The translations under genes were made by a program, and so were the position numbers. The notes beneath the pieces were generated by a model. The model had not been told where the DNA came from. It worked only from the letters and a program-made list of their open reading frames with translations, and searched no databases. 64,000 bases of DNA from Avena insularis (Eukaryota; Streptophyta; Magnoliopsida; Poales; Poaceae), in contig CM042692.1 in NCBI GenBank assembly GCA_023614405.1, positions 120,893,503 through 120,957,502 of the forward strand. Direction: 5' to 3'. Positions 22,832 to 35,390 of the stretch are shown one piece after another (positions within the stretch are counted from its first letter, which is position 1; each line of letters begins with the position of its first letter).

Positions 22832-24418
22832 TAAGGGTACAACTATGTCCCTATCAGCAATTCCAATAGCTTAACCAGCGCGTTGGGGAGATCGACCACA
22901 CTCTTCAGGAAGTGAATGAAGATGTGAGTACTTTGACTCAAAACTTTAGTCACTTCATGACCCACTTCCCCGACTACTACCAGCAGTATCCACACCAGCC
23001 GCCAAATGACTAAGAATAATCGAGCCCTGCAATAGCCTAAGCTTGGGGAGGTTTGAAAACCTCTAAACTTTGCATTCATGTTTTTATTTCTTCTTTTGAT
23101 TTATTTTATTTCTTCAAATTTTCATGTTTATTTTCAGTTTTGCATTCCTAAACCAAAAATAAAAAAATTAGTTGTAACTTTATTTTCAAGTTTGTTTCTT
23201 TGTTTCTCTCGGAGATTGCTTAATTTCAGGTAACTTAGCAATATGGAAATACAGAAGGGGTTCGACTCAAATACGAGAACGAAGCAAGTAAGAGGAGGTA
23301 TCACATTCCTTTAATCACCCTCTTTGCAACCTTAAATTGATCCTACAATTATTTACTCGCTTGTACTAGAGTCACGCCCCACTTAGCTTGTTATCCTACA
23401 AATTCTATTCCTTTACTAATGTCTTCTTTTTAGCTTTGAAACATTGAGCAATGAACTTGGTTAAAAATACTTCCTACATTTTTACAACAAGAAAAGGCAT
23501 CTGAAAGATGACTTGAGTCCATGCTTAGCTCAAAGAATTTGATTTTAGAATTACTCCATCCCATTTGAGCTTAATATAAAAAGACTCGATAGTACCCTTG
23601 ATTGAAATTGTTTGATTAAATGGATGTTTCAAAGTAGTAGAAATTATGCCACTATTTTTTCTAATCATTACCGTCAAATATTTCTTTACGCGTGTCATTA
23701 CAACTCTATCGTGCTCCATAGGGAACTATTAGCTCCGCTAGCCAACGAATGATCTAAATATGGGAAACCACTTGATTTTGGTTATTGAGTTATGTAAACG
23801 TCTATAGCAGCAATGCTATGACGGGTAAATTTTTTAGTCTCCTCATGGTTTCACGTTCCAAGTGAAGTTGTAGTACTCCTCTGACCCATTATTGCTCAAC
23901 ATTATTTATTGGCATGGTCACGAGTGCACAACATAACCCCAATTAACATGTTAAAAATAGTGGCATGATTTCTCTATGAAAGAGCTGAAGTTTTTGAAAG
24001 ACAAAAGAAAGAAAAAGGTGCTTTGAGGGTCTTGAAATTTTGACATGGGAGTAGATGAGTTGTTCTTAAATTAAATGTTTTGGTGCCAACTTGAGTACTC
24101 TTAATTGATTAAACAAACAAGAACAAAAAGTTCTCATCTCTTGACGAAGAGAGACACCAAAAGAATTTGTCTCACTTTCCTAGCTAAACCTTTTGACACT
24201 TGCTTAGGCATATGGTTTATTTGCTAACAAGATATACGTGGTTAGGAAGTGGACTCAGTGCAATCTTGTGAATATTTGTTTGATCATATTTAAGATTGCA
24301 GGGATTGTGAAGAAAAGAATTTGACGCCAATTCAAACTTGCGAGTCCTTTTATTTTTAGTCTCGAATCTCCGCTATTCTTCCTTATTTCCTTGTCACTCG
24401 AGGGCGAGCAACATCTAA
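22832..24418 (+). other. Non-coding 3' internal region of element B
   Basis: About 1.6 kb, AT-rich, with no reading frame resembling a known protein. Equivalent in position to the long 3' untranslated interior of A and C. Confidence 0.6.
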
Positions 24419-24430
24419 ACTTGGGGGAGT
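24419..24430 (+). other. Polypurine tract of element B
   Basis: acttgggggagt immediately before the 3' LTR. Confidence 0.8.
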
Positions 24431-25891
24431 TAATAGCTGTGAGATTTGACACATATTTTATGGCTTTTATTGATGGTTTTCTCCCATATTTGATTGTTTT
24501 CTAGCTTTACCTAATGCTAATACTTTGGTAGCGAAGAAAACTTGGTTTTTAATGTGTGTTTCAGGTTCTGAATATCAACAGAAGGTTTTAACTAGAGAAA
24601 CACAATATTGTGGAGAAAATAAGCAAGTCTCTCTTTGGAAGCACTCGAGAGGAGCTTACAGAAGCTTTAGCGAGCAACTATACAGCGGGAATATTTTTTC
24701 CGGCCGTATAGTTCCCACCGTATAGTTGCCGCCGCCTCTGTCTTGTCAAAAGGGACAACTTCCATGAATGGACCGAGGATGAAAACACAACATAGCAGTC
24801 GCCATACCATCCAGAAGGGAGAAAGAGGAGATCCGGAGAAGAAGGGAAGACGTTCTTCATCTCGCTCCATGATCTTCGACCTCCTAGCCAATACACCCCC
24901 ATAGCCACTACTTGTAATTGAGAGAGAGGGATATTCACCTGCAAGACTAGGGTTTGAGATTGTTTCTTCCCATCTTGAATTATGTTGGATATTTTGATAT
25001 GCTTATTGTGGATCTCCACGGTAATATAAAGACGAAATCCCTTTATTTGATTATATTGATGATCCGTTCTTCTCTCATGTGTGAGTAATTCCCTTGGGTA
25101 TGGGAGATGTAGGGGATTGGTGAGATGTGATGTGCCTTCATATGTTTTCCATTAGTTTGTGATTGATTCTAATTATTATATTATGTGTGCTTGACTATCT
25201 ATGGGATGCCTAATGCTTGTTGTCCAATTAAAGGCCCAGACAACATGATGTTTTGTTATACATAGATAAGATCGTGTACGCTAGTAGACCGGTGACCCTC
25301 GGGTGACACGGGGATATGAATGGAAAACTAGTAGACTCGAGGATAACGAGGAACCACTGTGCTTATTGCATTAGTCCGATCCAAGGAGCTTAATCGCTAA
25401 GCGACCTCAAGGGTCTTAATCGTCTAGTGTCTGACCATGGTTTTGGTAAGAGGCTAGTAGGATTATTGAAGTTGGGATGAAATCTATCAAGAGGAGTTAT
25501 GCCTAATTATGGGTTGCTCGCCTACACATATATTTATAAGATTATAATTGTTACAGTTATCATTCGTCCACCTAGCACAGTCACTATCACCATGAACTGA
25601 ATCTCCCCACGCCTTCTTTTGCCATCTGCAGAAAACAACAACCAACAAAGTCGTTCTTTACTTTTATGCTTTATATTTCTGAAGTTTACATTTTTGTTCT
25701 ATTTAAATACATCTCATTTAATCAAAACCCCATTCTTATTTCAACATTTGCATTCAATTCACTCAAAGACTTGTGACAACTTCGGGTGTGACAGAGACTT
25801 CACCCATAAACACTTACCTTTGGGCTCCCTATGGGATCAATATCTATACTTTGAAACTAGCTACAAACGATCTATGCACTTGCAGACATCA
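24431..25891 (+). repeat. 3' LTR of element B
   Basis: Starts taatagctgtg where the 5' LTR starts tgatagctgtg, so the terminal TG is mutated to TA. Ends gacatca followed by the ggtac target duplication. Confidence 0.93.
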
Positions 25892-26926
25892 GGTACCACT
25901 CTGAGCCAGGGGCGTCCCAAGACTGGCACCTGACGTAGGCTTGACTTGGAGGCACGTCGATGTAGGGCTTGATGGAGCGTTCAAGTATAAGCAAAGTGGC
26001 ATCCGGGATGAAGTAATTCGGCCTAGGGAAGTGAAATTCGTCCCTGGGGGGAAGATAACTCAGCCCAGGGGAGAAATGGGGCCCAACTGGGCGGTGAACA
26101 GTGCCCCAGCCAAATTATTCTTGTCCCAGCCTAGTTATCCTTCATTCGGTCCAGGCAGGGCAATAACCCAATGGCCCAGCTGGATTAGAGGAGGGTTTAG
26201 CCGAAGTAACCCTGCGGTGGGTCGGCCGAGTTGAGGGAGGCACCAGCCTAGCCGGGATTGCAGAAGGGGGAGGTGGCAACAAAGCCCCGCGGTGGGCCGA
26301 GTTACCCCCACTTCAGCCCACCCAGGTGAAGGGGAGATGCAACGATGGATCATCTGTGGCGGTGGCGACCCGGGGTAGGCCGAGGTTTGGCGGGAGCTGG
26401 CCCACCCGGGGGAAGCGTTGATACTTGGCGGCCATTCGGCTGCTGTGGCGGTGGCGACCTGGGGTGGGCCAAGGTTTGGTGTGATCCGGCCCACCAGGGA
26501 GAAGCGTTGACGCTGGGCGGTGATTCGGCTATTGTGGTGGTGGCGACCCAGGGTGGGCCAAGGTTTGGCGGGAGCCGGCCCACCCAGGGGAGGTGTTGAC
26601 GCTGGGTGACGATTCGGCTGAGGAGGCGACGAGGTGGCACGACGATGCTTCATCCGAGGTTGGTGGGCCGGCTGGTGGATCGGCCCAGCCAGGTAACTAG
26701 GTAATTCGGCCTAGACATGCCGAATTTGGTCCAGTGGGCCCATCTTGATGCTGAATTAGGCATAATTCGGCCTGAAGTACTCTTTTCCTTTTTTACTTTT
26801 TGATAATCCTTAAATCCTTGGATATTCATGTCTTTTCTTTTACCATCCTCTTATAGAAAATGTTTATAAGTCTAATCCTTCACATGATTCATCAACTCTA
26901 GGGTACCTGGGGTCACATCCCCAACA
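25892..26926 (-). repeat. LTR 2 of element E, right part
   Basis: Resumes at ggtaccactctgagcc exactly where LTR 2 was interrupted and runs to cacatccccaaca. 25892-25896 is the duplicated target site of B. Confidence 0.9.
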
Positions 26927-26999
26927 TTAGTCCCCGAGGCTATGTGGGGTTCGTAGAATCGTGCATAGGCTTCAAAATAAAATATCTCCAGAGTTGTTT

Positions 27000-27845
27000 G
27001 CCGACAAAAAGTCCTTTTTCTTTTATCCTTGACCTTGGCCTTCTTTTGGCTCTGTTCCTAACTCTTTTGGGTGAGCTTATGACTTCTGGCCTTCTTTGGC
27101 TCTGGCCTTGACACTTTTGGGTAAGTCTTTTGCATTCTGGCCTGATTGGGGTCTAGCCTTAACCCTTTTGGGCAAGTTTTGTGGCTTCTAGCCTGCTTTG
27201 GCTCTGGCCTTAACCCTTTTGGGTAAGTCTTTTGGCTTCTGGCCTGCTTTGGCTCTAGCCTTAACCCTTTTGGGTAAGTTTTGTGGCTTCTGGCCTGCTT
27301 TGGCTCTGGCCTTAACCATTTTGGGTAAGTCGTTTCGCTTCTGGCCTGCTTTGGCTCTAGCCTTAACCCTTTTGGATAAGTTTTGTGGCTTCTGGCCTGC
27401 TTTGGCTCTGGCCTTAACCCTTTTGGGTAAGTTTTGTGACTTCTGGCCTATTTTGGCTCTAGCCTTAATCCTTTTGGGTAAGTCTTTTGGCTTCTGGCCT
27501 GATTTGGCTCTGGCATTAACCCTTTGGGTAAGTCTTTTGGCTTCTGGCCTGATTTGGCTCTGGCCTTAACCCTTTTGGGTAAGTCTTTTGGCTTCTGTCC
27601 TAATTTGGCTCTGGCCTTAACCCTTTTGGGTAAGTCTTTTGACTTCTGGCCTAATTTGGCTCTGGGCTTAACCCTTTTGGGTAAGTCTTTTGGCTTCTGG
27701 CCTGATTTGGCTCTAGCCTTAACCCTTTTGGGTAAGTCTTTTGGCTTCTGGCCTGATTTGGCTCTACCCTTAACCCTTTTGGGTAAGTCTTTTGGTTTCT
27801 GATCTGATTTGGCTCTAGCCTTAACCCTTTTGGGTAAATCTTTTA
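27000..27845. repeat. 51-bp tandem repeat array in interior 2
   Basis: About 16 units of the same repeat as 13440-14335. Open frames on the plus strand (LALALTLLGKSFGFWPD units) are a consequence of the 51-bp period. Confidence 0.9.
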
Positions 27846-28429
27846 ATTTGTAATCCGAGTTATCTCATCCGAGATATAATTGCTGGGTTATATGACTCAA
27901 ACCAGACACAAGTCTCATATCTGAGTTGCTTGACTCAAAATCCGAGTTACTTGGCTTGACTCCGAGTTACTTGACTCAAATCCGAGTTACTTGACTTGAC
28001 TCTGAGTTACTTGACTCAAATCTAAGTTACTTGACTCAAATCTGAGTTACTTGACCTAAATCTAAGTTACTTGACTCAAATCTGAGTTACTTGACTTGAG
28101 TCGTAGTTACTTGACTCAAATCCAAGTTACTTGACTAAAATCTGAGTTACTTGACCTGAATCTGAGTTACTATTGTTGAGATTTGATATGGCCTTACGAT
28201 ATGCTAAGATGCTGCCATGGATTTGGACCCGAGATATAGATCCGAGATATGACTTGGGTTATGATATAAGTTTATGATATGGTGGCATACTGCCATAGAT
28301 TTGGATCCGAGGTTTAGATCCGAGACTGAATATGATAGTTCTTGGTATGTTGGCAAATTGCAATCCAAGATATGGAATAACCTGGCAAACTGATTCAAAT
28401 AGTAATTTGAGTTATAAGCTAACCTGGCA

Positions 28430-28970
28430 AGATGTGTTCAATCCGAATTACCATGTAACTAGGCAAATTGAAGTAAATCCGAGTTACCATGTAACTAGGC
28501 AAGTAGAAGAAAATCTGAGTTACCATGTAGCTAGGCTAAGTAAAAGCAAATCTGAGTTACCATGTAACTAGATGAATAGAAGTAAATCCGAGTTACCCTG
28601 TAACTAGGCAAGTTGGAGTAAATCCGAGTTACTCTACAGTTAGGCAAACTGAAGTAAAATCCGAGTGACCATGTAACCAGGCAAATTGGAGTAAATCTGA
28701 GTTAGCTTGTAATTAGGCAAACTGAAGTAAAATCTGAGTTACCCTGTAACCAGTAAAATTGAAGTAAATCCGAGTTACCCCATAACCAGGCAATCTGAAG
28801 TAAATCTGAGTTACCCTGTAACCAGGCGATTTGAAGTAAATCCGACTTACCCTGTAACTAGGCAAGTTGAAGTAAATCCGAGTTACCCTGTAACTAGGCA
28901 AGCTGAAGCAAATCTGAGTTACCCTATAGTTAGGCAAACTGAAGTAAAATCCGAGTTACACTGAGTTGTG
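28430..28970. repeat. About 35-bp tandem repeats in interior 2
   Basis: Same unit as 14930-15500, with fewer and more varied copies. Confidence 0.8.
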
Positions 28971-29221
28971 ATGGCTCGGTATGTAGCCTAGAGACATAAA
29001 GCAGTTGACACATACGAGATCATGGCATATCTTAAATCTACTCTGAGTTATAGTTCTATGCACGGAGACACCAATTCCCTGAGATACTTTTTCTATCCTT
29101 AGGTGACTCAAATGATACGTTGGCTAGTCCCCGGGTTGATTTATCTCTTTCCCGGAGTGAACACCTAAGTGACTGAGGTTGATATCCCCCGAGTGACATT
29201 CGGGGTTATCTCATATGCATG

Positions 29222-30615
29222 TGATGACCCACAAGTATAGGGGTGTATCGTAGTATTTTCGAGGGAAGTGAAACCCAATTTATTGATTCGACACAAGGGG
29301 AGCCAAAGAATATTTATAAGCCTTAACAACTGAGTTGTCAATTCAGTTGCACCTGGAAACAATCTTGCTCACAGCAGTTTATCAGTAGCAACAGTTTTGT
29401 AGTAGGAATAGTAAAGTAACAGCAGTAGTAAAGCAAAGACAGTAGTAACAAAAGCAGTAAACAATGGGATTCGAGTGCGGTAGGCATAGGGATGGATGGA
29501 CGGGCGTTGCATGGACAAGACAATTCACATAGAAATCAGAGCATAGGGCAATTGCAGATAAATAAGATAAAGCATCCAAGTAGTAGACAATCCTAGGCAT
29601 GTGTTCCATATATAGTCATACGTGCTCGCAATGAGAACTGGCATAACATCTTTTGTCCTGCCAGCCCATTTGCAGCGGGGCCTCTAGGGAACTACTGGCA
29701 ATTAAGGTGCTCCATTTAGTAGAGCACCGGAGCAAAGCATTAAAATTCCGTGAACACATGTGATCCTCACATCAAAGTCATTCCCTTCCGGTTATCCCGA
29801 TTTCTGTCACTTCAGGGCCATAGGTTCCGGACAACAACGTGTGTATACAACTTGCAGATAAGACCAAAAACAATACTATCATAATGAATCAATAACATGT
29901 TCAGATCTGAAATCATGGCACTCGGGCCCTAGTGACAAGCATTAAGCACAACAAGTCGCAACAAAGTCATAAAGCACTAATAAAAGATACTAGGCACCAT
30001 GCCCTAACAATCTGATGCCATTACATGAACGATCTCATCCAATCCCTATCATCCCCATAGCCTACAGCGGGGGATTACTCACTCATAGATGGGGAAAACA
30101 CGGATGGTCGATGGAGAAGCGATGGTGATGATGATGGCGATGATCTCCTCCAATTCCCTGTCCCGGCAGGGTGCCAGAACGGAGTTTCTGGTGCTGTTTC
30201 GTGGAATCTGGTGGTGGCGGTGGAGCAGAACTCCTTCTGGAAAAACGTCGAACCACCCGAAGTTTTTAGGTCAGAAGGCTCCTTATAGGCGAAGAGAGAG
30301 GCCGATTGGGTGCCTGGGGGGCCCACACCACCCCCTGGCGCGGCCTGGCCTGGCCCGTGCCACCAGGTGGTGTGGCCACCCCCTGGCTCTTCTCCGTCTC
30401 GTATTTTGGCTCCTGGAGTCTTCGGGTGAAATAGGATTTTTGGCATATTTTCCGGGATTTTTCCTGATTGTTGGTTTTCTGCACAAAAAGTAGACACCAA
30501 GGCAATTCTGCTGAAAACAACGTCAGTCCGTGTTAGTTGCATTCAAATCACACAAGTTTAGAGGAGAAACAATAGCAAAAGCGTTCGGGAAAGTAGATAC
30601 GTTTTGGACGTATCA
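29222..30615 (-). repeat. 3' LTR of element C
   Basis: 1394 bp, closely matching the LTRs of A. Contains a GC-rich inverted repeat with arms ccacaccacc (30323-30332) and ggtggtgtgg (30366-30375). Confidence 0.93.
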
Positions 30616-30616
30616 A

Positions 30617-30632
30617 CTCCCCCCAAGCTTAG
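30617..30632 (-). other. Polypurine tract of element C
   Basis: Same 16 bases as in element A, one base from the LTR. Confidence 0.85.
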
Positions 30633-32795
30633 CTTATTGCTTGTCCTCAAGCAATTCAGTTGAAAACTGAGTGCGATAAAAGAACTTTCACGAACACATT
30701 TGCTTCATATGATGTAAATATTCTCAGCAATGTGATCAACTACCTGGGCAATTCATAATAAAGAGTATGCAACCAAGTCTACTTAATAGTCTTTGCAAGC
30801 TATGAAGAGATTCCAACTCAAGAATAATAAGTAGCATGAAGCACAAACATAAGCAACATTACAATGCTCATAAAAAGGTACGATAGAGTGGTATCTCGCT
30901 TGCCTTTGATTATGAATATCAAGGCACCTCTAAAGTTCAAGTGATGACTAGAAATAAAGATATCAAGGATACAAGCATCAAAGTCATAACACAAGTAATC
31001 AAGTAATGGAACAAACACAAAGAATGACAACTATGTTCTCAAGAAGGTGCTTAGAGAATAAATGGAGACTCAACAAGAAAAGGTTTTAAATATTTTGAAA
31101 GGCTTCCAAATGCTGAAAGTATGGTACTTGTTAGCTTTGAGCTCTCATTGCCCCTATCATAATCATCTTTAATGTGGTTAAGGTGAAAGTGACACAACTA
31201 AGAGGATATGCTTGACAAGTTATAAATCGAAGTCTCATGCCCCTTACTTATGTAGATCGATCCTGATGCTACTCAACTTCAGCCACAAGTAAGCTCTTGC
31301 CATTGTAAGTATATACGTATCATAGAGAACCGCCAACGGGGTACCCCTTGCACATGACACGGGAGCTATCCCATAATCAAAATACAAGGCAAGCAGACAA
31401 TGAGCATCTCGGCGATCTTTTTATTTACTATATGCATAGATTTTTATTGAGGATGCTTCATAGAATTCTCATTATGGTTATGCTGCAAGTTTCCACCATG
31501 ATTAGGCATGGCTTAGGCTAGCGGCCCAGGCGTTTCTCTAACATACATACAAACTCCATGATCTTACAAGTTCCACTTTTATTTCACACCGTCGGGATCC
31601 ATAAGCAAAAGAACATGATATCAACTAGGTACAAAATACCTATGAAGCGTTGAAAGCGGTCCCCATGATTCATGGTTCTGCTAACTTCAACTCATAAAGC
31701 GAAGCATATGCACAACAAAGAAGGATGCAATGGTTCGGGTTTATTAAGTGCAAGAAAATAAAGTGTGCCATCAAGTTCGTGAGAGCTTTACTAACTAACT
31801 TTCTCATAACAAGCAAACATTTTATTCGGAAGAAAACAAGGCATATTGAATAATCACGGAGGTAGCAAATGATGCTAATGGGTAGGTACGGTGGACACTT
31901 TGGAAATATTTGGTTTAGGGAGTTGGAAACTTGAGTAAAATATACTCAGAAAAAGTGAAGGCTAGCAATAGTAAGGGAGCGACAAACGAGAGGGCAATAG
32001 CTATCATTATCATGCTTGCAACAAAATAGGACTACTCATGGCATGAAAGTGATTCAAGATCCTCAAGGCAAAATAATTCATCGAGGCTTAACTGATTATT
32101 ACAGTCATGTGCATGCGTGAGCATGTGCCAAGTAAATCAAATGAAACATTCAGAGGAGGATACCACGGTGTCATACCAATTTATGAATAGAGCAATGCAA
32201 GCAAACATTCATAAGACATGCTACAAACTATTAGCGAGCTGGAGCTAATCATAAGAAAGCAAGAAATATTAAGCATCCAAAGAAAACATACACTCTACAT
32301 GAACGGACTAAGCATGCCCACAATGATGAGTATATGTACAACAATGAAAACAAATAGAGTTCGTTACCAGCCTCTTACCACGCCTCAAGTTGTCATTGAT
32401 CCATATTATTGCTCTTCACTTGTGTGGCTTGAATAATAATATGAAACCAATATCCACTAAGGACTGCCGAACCCTGTAGCAAACTCGAAAAAAACCAAAG
32501 AAGAACGACAAATATTTTTGGTGTTTTCGATTTTTAAATAAGAACCAAAAGAGAGAAACAAGCAAAGAAAAATCTTTTTGGGTTTTTCGAATAGTTCAAA
32601 CAAAGCAAAAAGGGAAAAACAAACGAAGGCAAAAAGAAGAAGCAAACCAAAGAGAAACAACAGAAATATTTTTGGTCTTTTTGTGTTTTTAGAAAGCAAA
32701 AGCAAAGAAGAACGAAAACTAAAAAGAGAACGAAAACATGAATATACAAAGTACCGACGCAACATGATATGGAGATGCGTGCGATGTCGGCGTAC
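30633..32795 (-). other. Non-coding 3' internal region of element C
   Basis: Homologous to 1150-3387 of A, including the A-rich zone at about 32470-32740. No supported coding sequence. Confidence 0.7.
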
Positions 32796-32811
32796 CTCCC
32801 CCCAAGCTTAG
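32796..32811 (-). other. Internal copy of the polypurine tract (element C)
   Basis: Exact 16-base copy of the terminal tract, placed just after the end of the second ORF, as in A. Confidence 0.6.
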
Positions 32812-32831
32812 GCTTTTGGCCTAAGTGGGTA

Positions 32832-33617
32832 TCAATCCCAAGCTGGCCAGGATGAAGTGTCACCCTGGTACGACGAAGAGGTCCCCTCATCCTTGTGCAA
32901 GCTCGAGTACGTCCCTCCGTAATGCACGGAGTAATCATAGGAGGGCACATCCTCCTGGTGCTGCTCGTGGAAACCCAGCAAGCGAAGCTGCTCGTCCACC
33001 TCCTCCTTGGAGCGCGACCACGGTCTCCTGTGAACACTAAACAAAGCAGGCTGTGGCAAAAGGATCTCCCTTTCATCCCCGTCAGTGAAAATCATCCTAT
33101 ATACTAGATTGTTCAAATCAGAGGTAGCAGTGACAAAGTGATGAGTTTTCATGGCAACAAGGTCAAGCCTCTGTGGTGCCAGCATAGCATCATAGGGATC
33201 CACTGAAAGACCTAATGCATTGACTATGCGCGATGCAATGATGCCCCCATAGATAGGCCCCCTAGCAGCTAAGCGGCGAGCAATAAGCGAGCCAAGATTG
33301 TACCGAGTGTCATTGTTGAGCGCAGAAGCAAGGAAAGCTAAATGATAGTTGGAGATATTACTTGTGTTCTCCCTACCCAGTACACTAGTAGCGAGATAAT
33401 ATGCAAAGTATCTAAGAGCAGGGAGTTGGATATTTCTTATCTTTCCGCGTTGCGCCACGTGGTCATCATCATTGGTCACCCCTCGGTAAAGCTCCAACAA
33501 ATCAGCGGGTCGCCCTTGAATTTTCTTAACGGTCCCTGTCATACGCACACCTACAATACTGCAAAATCTCTCCAAAGGCATGGTGAAGGGCAGTTCATAG
33601 ATTTTAAAAGAGACAGT
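32832..33617 (-). pseudogene. Second ORF of element C, 3' part
   Basis: Contains TMPLERFCSIVGV, YFAYYLATSVLGRENTS and GPIYGGIIASRIVNALG, and ends SSWPAWD at 32832. Reads cleanly through the Gln that is a stop in A. Cut at 33617 by the insertion of D; the 5' part is at 45682-46007. ATHILA ORF-1-like, function unknown. Confidence 0.7.
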
Positions 33618-34094
33618 TGACGAGGTTTAATCTCGTCAATGCCCATTGTTATGGACTTGGGTTTTGGAGAAGATGGGGATGCTAGAGATCGTGGCACGGT
33701 TAACAGACAAGCAACCAGGGGACACGAGATTTACCCAGGTTCAGGCCCCCGGAGGAAAAACCCTACTCGCTTATGCGCTTTTTATTACGGCGGAACCGAA
33801 GGTTACAGGGTGCGCAGATTCGATCTGGCGTGGAGGTGTGTATGTCGTATGTAATCGTTGTCCTCCTCGCTGGACCCTCCTAGCCTTTATATATGAGGAG
33901 GCTAGGTCTCGGGTGCCAATACAAGTAGGTTACAAGTTGTATTCAAACTCTAGTCTTGCTCTCCAAGGATCCAAAGGCGTCATGGGCCTGGGCCACCCGA
34001 AAATCTTCATGGGCCGGCGTATATCTGCCGTGGGCCTTCCTTGGGCTGGACTAGGTATGCTGAAGTTATGTACCCGTAGGGTATAACCGTGTCA
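33618..34094 (-). repeat. 3' LTR of element D
   Basis: 477 bp. The low-coordinate end is the palindrome TGACGAG-N7-CTCGTCA. A TATATAAAGG box on the minus strand at 33884-33893 lies inside a larger inverted repeat (cctagcc and ggctagg). Confidence 0.93.
33884..33893 (-). promoter_or_regulatory. TATA box candidate in D 3' LTR
   Basis: TATATAAAGG on the minus strand; same decamer in the 5' LTR at 45466-45475. Placed about 200 bp into the LTR, suitable for driving the genomic RNA. Confidence 0.5.
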
Positions 34095-34108
34095 GTAGCC
34101 CCCGAGTG
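34095..34108 (-). other. Polypurine tract of element D
   Basis: The minus strand reads CACTCGGGGGCTAC directly beside the 3' LTR. The identical 14-mer recurs at 34648-34661 and 40767-40780. Confidence 0.8.
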
Positions 34109-34930
34109 ATCAGTCGAATCGCAGATTCGGCTGAGGACTCTTCAATCCTTCGGGTGCAACTCTGTATTTCAAGAGAATGTGTAGGGATTGTTGATACGTG
34201 CTCGACTCTCCCACGGATCAGGGTCGCTTAAGCATCTTAGGACAAAACAACACGATCTTCTTCAGTTCGAGTCCTCAACTCAAATCGGAACATATCTTGG
34301 CGTAATTCTACTCAGCCGCGGAGGACTTCTGGAGTGGAATTCCAGTGATTTTAATTGTTGTACCCAACGCGTCTGGGATTTTTCATCGCACTGCTGGTAC
34401 GGATTCATACTAGCAGAAAGGCAAAGTGCGTTGCCAGGCCATCAGATGATATCTGTAGGTCTTATCTTTGCGTCGCAGACGCAGCATCCGAATGTTTGTC
34501 ACCGCGGAGGTGTTTCGGGTGGCCAAGGAGGTTTGTTGCTCACTCAGCATTTTGTTGGGGCAGAGTTGCCAGAAAGTTTTTGCGTGCTGATCCGGAAGAT
34601 CGCAGTCGAAGATTTCATAGGGTGCGCGACCAGCGCTCCCTATGGGAGTAGCCCCCGAGTGTCTGTTCGAGTCATAGACTCGAGCGGAGAGTTTTAGTGC
34701 AAGCATTGCTTAGTTGTTTAGTCCGTAGGACTCGAAAATTCTCGGATGCTTAAATCCTTCCTCCCTATGGGAGTAGCCCCCGAGTCCGTAGTGGAGTCGC
34801 AGACTCGACGTAGGACTCAGAGAAGTGCTTTGTCTTCATTTGTCTTTCGGGTGCGCGGCCAGCGCTCCTGATAGGAGTAGCCCCCGAGTATTTAGTCGAA
34901 TCGTAGATTCGAGTGAGTACTCTTAGCTGT
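34095..34930. repeat. Repeats combining polypurine-tract copies with hairpins
   Basis: Four units centred on gtagcccccgagt at 34095, 34648, 34773 and 34877. Each is followed by a 7-bp stem, 3-nt loop hairpin (34114-34130, 34667-34683, 34792-34808, 34896-34912). Three are preceded by a 5-bp stem hairpin (34636-34648, 34761-34773, 34865-34877). Paired positions change together between units. Confidence 0.75.
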
Positions 34931-35390
34931 GAAGCCGAAGAATTGTCGGTTGTGCTAGTATAGCTTTTGATGACATCAGTGCTGACGATCGATGACCTCA
35001 AGCGTCTGCTACGCCAGAGATGATTTGACTGGACGAAGAGTGGGTCCCACTTGCTGACTTTGAATTGACCGGTCACGCGCGGCGTGGAGATGATTACGGC
35101 GTCTCCTCGATTTTCGCGCGTAGTGGATGGCGTGGTAGAGACGGTTTGTTGTGATGCTGACACGTGTGCGGCCAGATCTACCGTTGTTGTTAGGTCTTCT
35201 CGATGGACGGCCAGCGTGCGTCGTCTCCGCTGTTATAATCCGTGGTGAAATCGTGATTTGTTTTTCACCGCAGCAGTTCTTGTTTTTCACTGCCTCCTTG
35301 CGCTCGAGCGATTCTTGCTTCGTGCTGAGATTTCCTTCCACATTTCCGTCGTCCTTGGTACGTTTTCGCCGCCGGCGCCACCGTAGCGTG
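34931..35390 (+). other. Upstream region of the antisense gene in D
   Basis: About 460 bp between the hairpin repeats and the ATG at 35391. GC-rich towards the gene. Expected to hold the antisense promoter and 5' UTR; no convincing TATA box was fixed. Confidence 0.4.

Larger units (their letters stand above)
16585..25891 (+). mobile_element. Element B: Athila-like Gypsy element lacking pol
   Basis: A 9.3-kb insertion with a perfect 5-bp target duplication ggtac (16580-16584 and 25892-25896). LTRs are 1460 and 1461 bp. A tRNA-Asp-like primer site and a gggggag polypurine tract are present. The interior has broken gag and protease, a hairpin-rich minisatellite and a second ORF, with no RT or integrase. 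It differs in sequence from the A/C family but has the same gene set. Confidence 0.92.
26927..29221 (-). other. Internal region 2 of element E, left part
   Basis: Collinear with interior 1: the 51-bp array (27000-27845), 21-bp array (27850-28170) and 35-bp array (28430-28970). Interrupted at gcatg (29217-29221) by element C and resumed at 50987. No coding sequence supported. Confidence 0.85.
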
